DNA from: Clostridiales bacterium
GTDB lineage: Bacteria; Bacillota; Clostridia; Christensenellales; Aristaeellaceae
DNA: 64,000 nucleotides
Assembly (NCBI GenBank): GCA_015056145.1
Contig: SVGY01000006.1
Coordinates: forward strand, 25,990 to 89,989
Reading direction: 5' to 3'
The notes below the pieces were generated by a model, which searched no databases, was not told the DNA's origin, and saw nothing but the letters and a program-made list of their open reading frames with translations. Every line of letters begins with the position of its first letter. Positions within the stretch are counted from its first letter, which is position 1. A program made the translations under genes and the position numbers. Shown here one piece after another: positions 42,281 through 50,618 of the stretch.

Positions 42281-43198
42281 ATGAAAATGCAGAAACGTGC
42301 TGTTGTATGCCTGTGCATTTCGCTGGCCATTATGCTGGTGGCAGGGGTATTGAGCCTTTGCGGCCTCGGCATCAACTACGGCCTGGATTTTGCAGGCGGC
42401 CTGAACCTTACCTATAACATGAACGAGACCTTCTCCCAGGAGGATGTGAAGGCAATCCTCAACGAGCAGGGCCTCACCGATTTCAGCGTTTCCACCCTCG
42501 GCGACGAGAAAACCACCCTGCAGATTCGCCTGCCCAAGCTGGGCGACGAGGAAATTCAAACCGTAAAAACCAGCATTGGCGATGCCCTGAAAGAAAAATA
42601 TCCCAATGTTGATATCAACAACACCAACGACAGCTATGTGGGCCCCGTAGCAGGCGCAACGCTGGTGAAGAACGCCATCTTCAGCGTGCTGCTGGCTTCT
42701 GTGCTGATGCTGATCTACATCGCCTTCCGTTTCGACCTCTACAGCGGTATTGCGGCTGTATTCGGTCTGCTCCATGACGTGCTGATTATGCTCAGCGCCA
42801 TGGTACTTCTCCGAAATGTGGTACAGGTGAATTCCTCTTTCATCGCCGCCATGCTGACCATTGTGGGATACTCCATCAATAACACCATCGTTATTTTCGA
42901 CCGTATCCGTGAGAACAACAAAAAGGCTGATTATTCCGGCATGAGCCGCAGCGAAGTGGTAAGTGTTTCCGTGAAAGAAAGCCTTGGCCGTACCATCTTT
43001 ACCACCCTGACCACCCTTGTGACCATCGTCGTACTGTATGTACTGGGCGTGGATGCCATTCAGGAGTTCTGTTTGCCGATCATTGTGGGCATTCTGGCGG
43101 GCGCCTTCAGCGCCAACCTGATCAATGGCTATGTGTGGGCAGCCCTGGAGGATCACCGCCTTGCAGGCAGCTCCAAGGGCAAGGCCAAAAAGGCCTGA
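42281..43198 (+). CDS. secF: Protein translocase subunit SecF
   Basis: About 305 residues with six membrane helices; GINYGLDFAGGLNLTYNM and the TIVGYSINNTIVIFDRIRENNKK motif identify SecF. ATG 42281 lies 10 bases from AGGAGG; a GTG at 42275 overlapping the secD stop is the alternative. The operon ends with a terminator at 43210-43252. Confidence 0.97.
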   Translation: MKMQKRAVVCLCISLAIMLVAGVLSLCGLGINYGLDFAGGLNLTYNMNETFSQEDVKAILNEQGLTDFSVSTLGDEKTTLQIRLPKLGDEEIQTVKTSIGDALKEKYPNVDINNTNDSYVGPVAGATLVKNAIFSVLLASVLMLIYIAFRFDLYSGIAAVFGLLHDVLIMLSAMVLLRNVVQVNSSFIAAMLTIVGYSINNTIVIFDRIRENNKKADYSGMSRSEVVSVSVKESLGRTIFTTLTTLVTIVVLYVLGVDAIQEFCLPIIVGILAGAFSANLINGYVWAALEDHRLAGSSKGKAKKA

Positions 43199-43209
43199 TC
43201 AAGGCAACA

Positions 43210-43252
43210 AAAAAACGGCTCACGGACAGGATTCGTGGGCCGTTTTCTTTTC
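43210..43252 (+). terminator. Terminator after secDF
   Basis: Stem AAAACGGCTCACG / CGTGGGCCGTTTT with an ATT-rich loop, then CTTTTCC. Confidence 0.75.
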
Positions 43253-43271
43253 CAGGAAAGGAAGTGAGGAT

Positions 43272-43835
43272 ATGAAACTTGTCTTTATCATGGGCGACGC
43301 CGCCAGCGGCAAAATGACCGTCGGGCAAGAATTATGCAAGCGTACCGGGCTGCGGCTCCAGCATAACCACATGACCATCGAGCCGGTGCTGGAAATCTTC
43401 GGCTATTTCCACAGCAAAGCCATCAGCCGCATCCGTGACGTGATCTTTGAGGAATTTGCAGCCACAGATCTCAAAGGCATGGTGTTCACCTACATGATGG
43501 CCTTCAACTTTCCCAGCGAGTGGGAAGCGCTGGAACACATCAAATCCTTCTTTGAACCCTACGGCACAGAGTTTTATTATGTGGAGCTGGATGCCCCCCT
43601 CGAGGTACGCCTTCAGAGAAACCGTACAGAAAACCGCCTGAAGCACAAGGCATCCAAGCGGGATGTGGAACTCTCCGACCAGCGGCTGATCCGGGATTCG
43701 GAGAAGTACCGCTGCATCAGCTATGAGGGCGAAGTGCCTTTTGAAAACTATCTGAGAATCGATAACAGCAGCATCACCGCAGAGGAAGCTGCCGAGAAGA
43801 TCATCCAGCGATTTCCGGAGCTGCTGGAGGGGTAA
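43272..43835 (+). CDS. P-loop NTPase, kinase-like
   Basis: The 187-residue protein starts MKLVFIMGDAASGKMTVG, with Walker A GDAASGKMT (8-16). The lid has LEVRLQRNRTENRLKHK. It resembles shikimate kinase-like AAA proteins of unknown substrate found singly in Firmicutes. GGAAGTGAGG lies before the ATG. Its last 35 bases overlap the convergent ABC gene. Confidence 0.8.
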   Translation: MKLVFIMGDAASGKMTVGQELCKRTGLRLQHNHMTIEPVLEIFGYFHSKAISRIRDVIFEEFAATDLKGMVFTYMMAFNFPSEWEALEHIKSFFEPYGTEFYYVELDAPLEVRLQRNRTENRLKHKASKRDVELSDQRLIRDSEKYRCISYEGEVPFENYLRIDNSSITAEEAAEKIIQRFPELLEG

Positions 43836-45234
43836 GGCTCAGGGGCAGATATCCTTCTGCCTCCCGCAGGTCATGTGTCACCAGGAACAGCGTCCGTCCG
43901 GCGGAAAGTTCCTCCACCACGGCCTGCACCTGCTTGCGGGTTTGCTCATCAAGGCCCTTGTAGGGTTCGTCCAGATAGAGAATCTCGTACCCGGCGATAA
44001 GGGCCCGGGCGATGGCCACCCGCCGTTTCATGCCTCCGCTGTATTCGCTCACCGGCTGGGAAAGGCTCTCCTCCTCAATGCCCAGCCGCATAAGCAATGC
44101 GTTGGCTTCCCCCGGAGCGATATCCGCCACATAGCGCAAATTCTGCGCCGCATTCATCCAGCTCAGCAACCGGTCTTCCTGGAAGACGACGCTGGGCTGT
44201 TTTTTTGTAAAATCGCTCGCATCGCCGCTGCGGGGTTTCAGCAGGCCCATCAAGACCCGCAGCAAAGTGGTTTTTCCGCTGCCGCTGGGGCCGGAGATCA
44301 CATAGCGACGCCCGGTTTCAACAGAGAAGCTCAGCCCTCCGATAACCTCCTTGCCCTCAAACGCTGCATGCAGATCGGTCAGGTTAAGGGTTTCGGAGGG
44401 AAGGGCTTTGGAAGCCTCTGCCCTGAGCAGCGCAGGTTGCGCCTCTTTGGATGCTTCTTTTGGCACTGCGGGCTTTTTCAGCCACTTTTCCAGGCAGGAA
44501 AGAAAAAGCTTCAGCAGCTTTTCGCAAACGACGCTCAAAAGAACCACGGTCATGGTCCATGCAAAGAGATCCGCCGTTTCCAGATAAATCTTGGAATTGT
44601 AAAGCCTTTCGCCGATAGAGCCTCTGGGGGTGCCGATCACCTCCGCAGCGATGCCGCTCTTCCAGCACAGGCCAATAGCAATGCTCAGTCCGGAATGCAG
44701 GTAGGGTGCCAGCGATGGCAGGTACAGGGCCCGCAGTTGCTTGCCGAAGGGAACGCGGAACAGCCGGGACATTTCGATAAGTTGTGAGTCGGTACTTTTG
44801 AGGCCGGTGAGGGCATTGCTGTAGATTACCGGGAAGCCCAGCAGCAGGCTGATCAGCGTGGAAAGATTGTGCTTGGTAACCCACAGCAGGGCCAGAATCA
44901 CAAAGGAAGCCACGGGAATGGCCTTGACGGTGGCGGTGAGGGGCATCAGCAGCTGCTCCATCCACCGGAATCGATAGCTGAGTATGGCAAAGCTAACGCC
45001 CAGTAAGGCGCCCAGCAGAAAGCCCATCAGAATATGGGTAAGAGAATAGGCCACCGATTGCCAGAACGAGGCTTCTCCCATTAGCTGCAAAAGCCGGTGG
45101 GCCGCAGTCAGCGGCGACACCAGCAGCAAAGATTGATCCACCAGCCGGGCCAGCGCCTCCCAGACAAGAAGCCAGAAGGCGGCGGCCCAGAGGGGAAAGC
45201 CTTTGAAAGGCTTACTTTTCATAATAGAATGCAT
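43801..45234 (-). CDS. ABC transporter permease-ATPase fusion (nitrate/sulfonate/taurine/thiamine-precursor type)
   Basis: The 477-residue protein joins two subunits. Residues 1-250 form a BPD-type permease with about six helices and an EAA loop (SQLIEMSRLFRVPFGKQLRALYLP, 150-173). After a charged linker (251-285), residues 286-477 form a shortened ATPase: Walker A GPSGSGKTT (315-323), Q352, signature YSGGMKRR (398-405), Walker B ILYLDEP (418-424) and H454. SsuB/SsuC-like transporters usually split these. It begins inside the end of the binding-protein gene; an ATG at 45222 is an equally likely start. Substrate unknown. Confidence 0.9.
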   Translation of the reverse strand: MHSIMKSKPFKGFPLWAAAFWLLVWEALARLVDQSLLLVSPLTAAHRLLQLMGEASFWQSVAYSLTHILMGFLLGALLGVSFAILSYRFRWMEQLLMPLTATVKAIPVASFVILALLWVTKHNLSTLISLLLGFPVIYSNALTGLKSTDSQLIEMSRLFRVPFGKQLRALYLPSLAPYLHSGLSIAIGLCWKSGIAAEVIGTPRGSIGERLYNSKIYLETADLFAWTMTVVLLSVVCEKLLKLFLSCLEKWLKKPAVPKEASKEAQPALLRAEASKALPSETLNLTDLHAAFEGKEVIGGLSFSVETGRRYVISGPSGSGKTTLLRVLMGLLKPRSGDASDFTKKQPSVVFQEDRLLSWMNAAQNLRYVADIAPGEANALLMRLGIEEESLSQPVSEYSGGMKRRVAIARALIAGYEILYLDEPYKGLDEQTRKQVQAVVEELSAGRTLFLVTHDLREAEGYLPLSLTPPAAPEIAG

Positions 45235-46174
45235 CGCCGGGCAGGGTTCCGCCTACAGCCTGAGGGTTCTGGTCATGGAGAACCTTCAGGTAACCGGAGA
45301 GCATTTCTTTCATTTCTGCCCCGTCGATGTATACGATCTGGCAATAGGGCAGGGCCTTTGCGGCCACGGCTTCGGGAACGATGTCAAAGGAAGCGATCAG
45401 CTTGGCGGCCTCTTCGGGGTTGGCGTTGACATAATCCACGCTGGCGGCGTAGCTGGTCATGAAAGCAGCCACTTCTTCCGGATGGGCGGCGGCATAATCG
45501 GTGCGCACCACCATAACGCCGGTGATCAGTGCGCTGGGGTTTTCCTGGCCCTCCTGGAGCTTGGCCCATTCGGTGTTCAGGTCAAGAGCCATGCGGATGC
45601 CTTCCTGCTTCATCATGGCAGTGGTCAGGAAGGGCTGGGGCAGCATAGCCACAGAGCCTTCGTTGGCCAGCAGGGCAGTGAGGCACTCGGTATGCTCGGA
45701 ACGGAAGTCGATGGTCACGTCCTTGGCAGGATCCAGGCCATTGGCGGAAAGGATGAAATTCAGCGCATATTCAGGGGTTGCACCCTGGCCGCTGGTGTAG
45801 ATGGTCTTGCCACGGAGATCCTCCACGGAATGGATGGTATCGCCGTTTTCCACGATGTACAGAACGCCCATGGTGTTCACAGCCAGAACCTGCACCTTGC
45901 CCTCGGTTTTATTATAGAGCACGGATGCCAGATTGGCGGGCACGGCGGCGATGTCCACCTCGCCCTTGATCAGCATGGGGCCGATCTCGTCCACAGCGCC
46001 CACTACCTGAAAATCGTAGTTGGCAGCTTCGTCGGTCATCATTTTGGTCAGGCCCATGGCGGTGGGGCCCTTCAGGGCAACCACACGGGGCAGGGCGGGT
46101 TCGGTTTCAGCATAGCTGAGGGTGAGGGTGAGCATCATGGCCAATACAAGCATAAAAGAAAGCAGTTTTCTCAT
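45212..46174 (-). CDS. ABC transporter substrate-binding protein (NMT1/THI5-like)
   Basis: The 320-residue product has a signal peptide ending near residue 22 (TLSYAE). The mature part follows the two-lobed NMT1/THI5/SsuA pattern: LKGPTAMGLTKMM, VGAVDEIGPMLIKGEVDIAAVPANLASVLYN, LRGKTIYTSGQGATPEYALNFIL and a motif DYVNANPEEAAKLIA near the end. No lipobox cysteine is visible. AGGAG precedes the ATG within the end of the upstream gene. Confidence 0.9.
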   Translation of the reverse strand: MRKLLSFMLVLAMMLTLTLSYAETEPALPRVVALKGPTAMGLTKMMTDEAANYDFQVVGAVDEIGPMLIKGEVDIAAVPANLASVLYNKTEGKVQVLAVNTMGVLYIVENGDTIHSVEDLRGKTIYTSGQGATPEYALNFILSANGLDPAKDVTIDFRSEHTECLTALLANEGSVAMLPQPFLTTAMMKQEGIRMALDLNTEWAKLQEGQENPSALITGVMVVRTDYAAAHPEEVAAFMTSYAASVDYVNANPEEAAKLIASFDIVPEAVAAKALPYCQIVYIDGAEMKEMLSGYLKVLHDQNPQAVGGTLPGDAFYYEK

Positions 46175-46181
46175 GGAACAT

Positions 46182-46451
46182 TTACTCCTGTTCTGATTTT
46201 TGTTTTTTGGTAGCTGTGGCGCTCTTTACCTGTACGCCCCTGAGGTTGCCCAGGCGGCCTGTAAGTGCGCCAAGCTGGTCGTTGGTGCCCCGCACGATAA
46301 GGCAGATGACGGATTGACCGTTGTCGTGACCCGGCAGGCCCATGCGCCCCTGGATGATCTCCCCGAAGGAAGAAAGAAGCTGATTCACCTGAGGGGCAGC
46401 GGTTCTGTCCTCAATGACAATGCCCACAAAGCCAAGGCGTTCGCTGTTCAT
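46182..46451 (-). CDS. TM1266-type iron-only hydrogenase system regulator
   Basis: The 89-residue ACT-like protein (RLGFVGIVIEDRTAAPQVNQLLSSFGEIIQGRMGLPG) matches the small NikR-C-like family named for its co-occurrence with [FeFe]-hydrogenase maturation genes. It has no DNA-binding domain. Here it leads an ABC-importer operon, with only 7 bases to the binding-protein gene. AAAGGAG precedes the ATG. Confidence 0.87.
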   Translation of the reverse strand: MNSERLGFVGIVIEDRTAAPQVNQLLSSFGEIIQGRMGLPGHDNGQSVICLIVRGTNDQLGALTGRLGNLRGVQVKSATATKKQKSEQE

Positions 46452-46650
46452 GACGGTGCTCCTTTGTGTTTCTTTTCACCATAAAAGCCGCAGGGCGCAG
46501 CAAAAAATGTGCTGTGTCTACGGCCATGAATATGTATTTCCGGGCATAGTGCCTTCCTCCTTCCCCGTCCTGGATGATGGTTTCCCCGCATCCTCAACAT
46601 GGAATTTGTGTGTATCCTGCCTCAGGCTCACGATGCCGCTTACCCTTGGC
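46452..46650 (-). other. Long 5' leader of the TM1266-ABC operon
   Basis: About 200 nt separate the proposed transcription start from the ATG. On the minus strand it contains CTGCC...GGCAG and GGATG...CATCC stems. It also has an AAGGAGG site followed by a nine-codon frame (MPGNTYSWP) at about 46547-46518. It matches no riboswitch I recognise. Confidence 0.4.
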
Positions 46651-46656
46651 AGTGAT

Positions 46657-46685
46657 AGTATACCCGTATATTTGCTTTTTGAAAA
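46657..46685 (-). promoter_or_regulatory. Promoter for the TM1266-ABC operon
   Basis: Minus strand: TTTTCA (46685-46680), 17-base spacer, TATACT (46662-46657). Confidence 0.45.
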
Positions 46686-46799
46686 GAGATTTTCTCTGGA
46701 AAAACTGTTTTTGTTTCAGCAAAGAAATGCAAAGGCTTGCGCCGCCGTTATTTCTGTGTTACTCTTTTTTTGCATTTCTTGACGGCGGAGGTGTGTTCC

Positions 46800-47681
46800 T
46801 TGCATCCGGGAAAGAAACCGGGCGTATTGTTTGCGGTTCTGGCGGCCGTGTTCTATGCACTGAACTCTCCTGTATCCAAGCTGCTTTTGGGAAGCATACC
46901 CCCTGCAATGATGGCGGCTTTTCTGTACCTTGGCGCAGGGCTTGGCATGGCGTTGATACAGCCCATCCTGAATCGGAGGCAAAACGCCCCTCAGGAAGAG
47001 CGGCTGACCCGCAGGGAACTGCCCTGGACCCTTATGATGATCGTACTGGATATTGCAGCGCCCATTTCCCTCATGCTGGGTATCAACCTGACCTCCGCAG
47101 CTACAGCTTCCCTTCTGAACAATTTTGAGATCGTTACCACATCGCTGATCGCCCTTCTGTTTTTCCGGGAAAGAATCTCAGGCAAGCTCTGGCTGGGCAT
47201 CGGGCTGGTGACGCTTTCTGCTTTTCTGCTCTCTATGGAGGACATCAGCGGCTTTACGCTCAGCCCGGGTGCTCTGTTTGTTTTGCTGGCATGCCTTTGC
47301 TGGGGCCTCGAAAACAACTGTACCCGCAGGCTTTCCTCCAAAAATCCGGTGCAGATTGTGGTCATCAAGGGCATTTTTTCCGGATTGGGAGCCCTGATCG
47401 TGGCTTTTTTATCCGGCGAGAATCTGCCCGCACTTTGGAGGATACTGCCGGCGCTCTGTCTGGGTTTTGTGGCCTATGGGCTTTCCATAGTGTGCTATAT
47501 TTACGCCCAGCGGGAACTGGGGGCCGCCAAAACCAGCGCCTATTACGCCATTGCACCGTTTATCGGCGTTCTGCTTTCCCTGGTGATTTTCCTGGAACTG
47601 CCCTCCCCCTGGTTTTTTACAGCGCTGGTGATCATGATTCTGGGCACATGGCTGGTCACGGCAGCCGACTGCGCTGAATGA
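46800..47681 (+). CDS. EamA/DMT-superfamily transporter
   Basis: The 293-residue protein has ten hydrophobic segments in two EamA repeats; first repeat AVLAAVFYALNSPVSKLLL...LTSAATASLLNNFEIVTTSLIALLFFRERI, second LLACLCWGLENNCTRRLS...LGAAKTSAYYAIAPFIGVLLSLVIFLE. It probably exports a metabolite or amino acid. TTG 46800 is chosen because GGAGG lies 8 bases upstream; the frame extends to 46737 without one. Confidence 0.88.
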   Translation: MHPGKKPGVLFAVLAAVFYALNSPVSKLLLGSIPPAMMAAFLYLGAGLGMALIQPILNRRQNAPQEERLTRRELPWTLMMIVLDIAAPISLMLGINLTSAATASLLNNFEIVTTSLIALLFFRERISGKLWLGIGLVTLSAFLLSMEDISGFTLSPGALFVLLACLCWGLENNCTRRLSSKNPVQIVVIKGIFSGLGALIVAFLSGENLPALWRILPALCLGFVAYGLSIVCYIYAQRELGAAKTSAYYAIAPFIGVLLSLVIFLELPSPWFFTALVIMILGTWLVTAADCAE

Positions 47682-47696
47682 TGCTTTTGCTTTACG

Positions 47697-47724
47697 TTGG
47701 CAATTATTTATGATATTGTATACT
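47697..47724 (+). promoter_or_regulatory. Promoter for the polysaccharide deacetylase
   Basis: TTGGCA (47697-47702), 16-base spacer, TATACT (47719-47724). Confidence 0.55.
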
Positions 47725-47758
47725 GGCTGGACCAAACCAAAGAGGAAGGATGAACGGG

Positions 47759-49135
47759 ATGCGCCGACTTATTTCCATATTGCTGATGCTTTGCCTGCTT
47801 GCGCCCTGCGCAGCTTTTGCCCAGGAGGAACAGCCCGCCGGGAAGCATGATTCCTGGCCCGAAATATTCAAGGTGGAATACAAAACAAGCGATCGCAAGG
47901 AAGACAACAATCGCTATTATGTATACAAGGAATACCTCATCACCACCAACGAAACCGTCAACGAAGAGATCCGCAGCATTGTGGACGATTACGATGCACA
48001 GCTGTTTCCCCAAATGCAGCCCGACGGGGACAAGAACGCCAAGCGCAACAGCCGTCTGGACATTGAAGTGATCCACTATTTCACCGGTGACAGCTGGGTC
48101 AGCACCCTGACCGAAGCCCGCATCAGCTACAAGCGGCAGCAGGTCAGCTGTGATTTCACCACCCGAACCTATGATCTGGAATCCGGAGAACGCATCCTGC
48201 TTACGGATATCTTTCCGGAGGACAGCCCCGCCTGGGATCTTCTGGCGCAGCGGGTTCAGGAGCATCTTTCCAGCCTGTTTCCGGAGGATCCCCGCAATCC
48301 GGAGGCAATAGAGCAGCTCTGCAGCCGGGAGGCATTGGAAAATGTCGATTTTACCCTGAGCGGAATGGAGCTTACCCTGCACTATCAGGCCAAAACGGTA
48401 TACCCTGACCGGCCGGTGATGATGCATGTGCGCTTCTTTTACGATGAACTGTGGGACTATATGACCCCTGAAGCACGCATCCAGACCGACAACACCGATT
48501 ACAAAATGGTGGCCATTACCTGCGACGATGGCCCCTCCTACGGCCCCACCAACAACACGCTGGTCAATTATCGCCATTACGGTGCAAGAGTCACTTACTT
48601 CACCGTGGGTACCCGTGTGAACGGCAATCCGGACATCCTTATGCGTCAGTTTGACCAGAACCACATCATTGCCAGCCATTCCTACGACCACTGGTCCGGT
48701 TATACGCTGGACAACCCCGGTATGCGTGCCCAGCTCAACAAGCACAACGAACTGCTTATCAGCCTGGTGGGCGAGCCTGTAACCATGTTCCGGGCTCCCG
48801 GCGGAACCTACCCGCCCTGGGTCGAGGCAGAGATTGGCGTGCCCATCATTCAGTGGAGCGTGGACAGCTACGATTACACTGGAAAAAGCGCCAAACGCAT
48901 CTTCTATTCCATCCGCAACAACACCATCGACGGCGATATCATCCTGCTCCACGACAGCGGCAAAATCATGTACAAGGCCATTCCTATCTACGCCGACTGG
49001 CTCAGAAAAAACGGCTTTATGATGGTCACCGTGGAGGAACTGGCCCGCATCAACGGCATCATCATGCAGCCCAACGTTGTTTACCACAAACTCTTTGAAG
49101 GCGACTGGAGCAAGCGCAACGACAGCAATATTTGA
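47759..49135 (+). CDS. Secreted polysaccharide deacetylase (NodB domain) with DUF3298-like N-terminal region
   Basis: The 458-residue product has a signal peptide (RRLISILLMLCLLAPCAAFA). Residues 40-245 form an RsiV/DUF3298-like region (ETVNEEIRSIVDDY...GERILLTDIFPED). Residues 250-440 are a NodB domain with TCDDGPS (metal Asp), SHSYDHW (metal His pair), FRAPGGTYPP and IILLHDSGK (catalytic His). It would de-N-acetylate peptidoglycan or a glycan outside the cell. ATG 47759 is preferred because GGAAGG is 9 bases upstream; ATG 47750 abuts that site. Confidence 0.92.
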   Translation: MRRLISILLMLCLLAPCAAFAQEEQPAGKHDSWPEIFKVEYKTSDRKEDNNRYYVYKEYLITTNETVNEEIRSIVDDYDAQLFPQMQPDGDKNAKRNSRLDIEVIHYFTGDSWVSTLTEARISYKRQQVSCDFTTRTYDLESGERILLTDIFPEDSPAWDLLAQRVQEHLSSLFPEDPRNPEAIEQLCSREALENVDFTLSGMELTLHYQAKTVYPDRPVMMHVRFFYDELWDYMTPEARIQTDNTDYKMVAITCDDGPSYGPTNNTLVNYRHYGARVTYFTVGTRVNGNPDILMRQFDQNHIIASHSYDHWSGYTLDNPGMRAQLNKHNELLISLVGEPVTMFRAPGGTYPPWVEAEIGVPIIQWSVDSYDYTGKSAKRIFYSIRNNTIDGDIILLHDSGKIMYKAIPIYADWLRKNGFMMVTVEELARINGIIMQPNVVYHKLFEGDWSKRNDSNI

Positions 49136-49144
49136 GGTGTGATG

Positions 49145-49798
49145 GTACGTTTAAGGCGGGAGAAGGCTTTTCCCCGGGAAAAGCCCCCTCCCGCACCCTC
49201 CCGAAAAGCGTACATGGGAAAGGGCATTATGTAGGGAAAGAGACTGCCGATATGCTGTAGTCTCTTTTTGTATGCTGGTTTCTATGCAAATGCGGTCTTC
49301 TTTTGCTTCTTTTCTTCTGACACAGAAGAAAAGAAGGCCCCCGGCAGGGAAATGCGGGGAGAGAAATGCGGGGGTAAGGCGGGAGAAGGCTTTTCCCCGG
49401 GAAAAGCCCCCTCCCGCACCCTCCCGAAAAGCGTATATGGGAAAAGGCATTATGTACGGAAAGAGACTGCCGATTTGTGGTAGTCTCTTTTTGTATGCTG
49501 GTTTCTATGCAAATGCGGTCTTCTTTTGCTTCTTTTCTTCTGACACAGAAGAAAAGAAGGCCCCCGGCAGGGAAATGCGGGGGTAAAGAAGTGCGGGGTT
49601 AAGGCGGGAGAAGGCTTTTCCCCGGGAAAAGCCCCCTCCCGCACCCTCCCGAAAAGCGTGTATGGGAAAAGGGCATTATGTAGGGAAAGAGACTGCCGGT
49701 TTGTGGTAGTCTCTTTTTGTATGCTGGATTGTGTGCAAATGCGGTCTTCTTTTGCTTCTTTTCTTCTGACACAGAAGAAAAGAAGGCCCCCGGCAGGG
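49145..49798. repeat. Tandem intergenic repeat array 4 (family A, three ~225-bp units, inverted relative to array 1)
   Basis: Three units carry, in order: a palindrome with GGCTTTTCCC arms, the C-rich block CCCCCTCCCGCACCCTCCC (49184, 49407, 49632), a terminator (AAAGAGACT...AGTCTCTTTTTG), the tract TGCGGTCTTCTTTTGC, and the hairpin (GACAC centres 49319, 49542, 49768). Each unit is the reverse complement of the array 1 unit and nearly identical to it. It fills the convergent junction between the deacetylase and the response regulator. Confidence 0.92.
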
Positions 49799-49806
49799 CG
49801 ATCGCC

Positions 49807-50442
49807 TTACGCCAGGCGCAGCCGGTATCCGCACTTGTACACGGTTTCGATCCAGTCTTCGCCCATCTTTTTGCGAAGACGCTGTACATGCACGTCCACG
49901 GTACGGGTTTCGCCAATACTCTGATAGCCCCAGGCCTCCCGCAGGAGGGTTTCCCGGCTGACGGGTGCATCCGGGTTTTCCATCAGAGCCAGAAGCAGCG
50001 CCATCTCCTGGGCTGTCAGTTCCACCCTGCGCCCGTTGAGAGTGACTACCTGCGTATCTGCATCCACATGCAATTCCCGTTTGGCGGAAGGCTCGCCCAT
50101 CAGCTGACGGATCAGCTCCAGAAGCATTTTCTGGCCAACAGGCCATACTGCCACCTGAGAACGCCCACCGTAGAGCGCCTGCAGATGGCTGCTCATGCTC
50201 CTGTCACCAGTGATGAACAGCACGGGGCAGTTCAGCTCCATGCCTGCCTCCAGGAGAGGGCGGCAGCTGGTCCACTTCATGGATGCATCCATGATCATCA
50301 GCGGATTTTCCTCCGCCTTAGCTGCTGTGCGCAGTTCTTTCTGATCGCTGCAAAGCTTTGCTTCGTATTTTCCCTTATTCAAGGAATCGCAGAGCTTATG
50401 AGCGATCTGCCGGTTTTCGGAAAAAATCAAAATCGTTGCCAT
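49807..50442 (-). CDS. OmpR/PhoB-type response regulator with degenerate receiver
   Basis: The 211-residue protein has a receiver-like domain (1-115) and a winged-helix DNA-binding domain (about 122-211; VELTAQEMALLLALMENPDAPVSRETLLREAWG and RTVDVHVQRLRKKMGEDWIETVYKCGYRL). D52 sits at the phosphorylation position and T78 at the switch position. The acidic pair near residue 8 is SE instead of DD, and the conserved Lys of the KP pair is W100 (AVWPVG). No histidine kinase is adjacent, so it may work without normal phosphorylation. Confidence 0.9.
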   Translation of the reverse strand: MATILIFSENRQIAHKLCDSLNKGKYEAKLCSDQKELRTAAKAEENPLMIMDASMKWTSCRPLLEAGMELNCPVLFITGDRSMSSHLQALYGGRSQVAVWPVGQKMLLELIRQLMGEPSAKRELHVDADTQVVTLNGRRVELTAQEMALLLALMENPDAPVSRETLLREAWGYQSIGETRTVDVHVQRLRKKMGEDWIETVYKCGYRLRLA

Positions 50443-50544
50443 GCGATCACCTCACATTTATTATGACGAATATAGATGGCAATTTGTTGCATAAATTTTG
50501 AAGAAATTGAAAACCCTCTGTTCATCCCTTGTCATTGCCCAAAT

Positions 50545-50574
50545 TTGACACCCTGGCCGGTCTGTTGATATACT
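50545..50574 (+). promoter_or_regulatory. Promoter for the acyltransferase-membrane protein-mutT genes
   Basis: Consensus TTGACA (50545-50550), 18-base spacer, TATACT (50569-50574). Confidence 0.65.
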
Positions 50575-50618
50575 TAGTATGCTTTTATAGCGCCATCCCC
50601 GAAAGGAGGCGACGCACC

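Noticed and set aside
46452..46650. TPP riboswitch before the NMT1/THI5-like importer
   Set aside because: The leader lacks the CUGAGA and other conserved thi-box segments; kept only as an unidentified structured leader.
49151..50146. Open frames within and next to array 4 running into the response regulator
   Set aside because: Repeat artefacts and antisense shadows; same peptides as in arrays 1 and 3.
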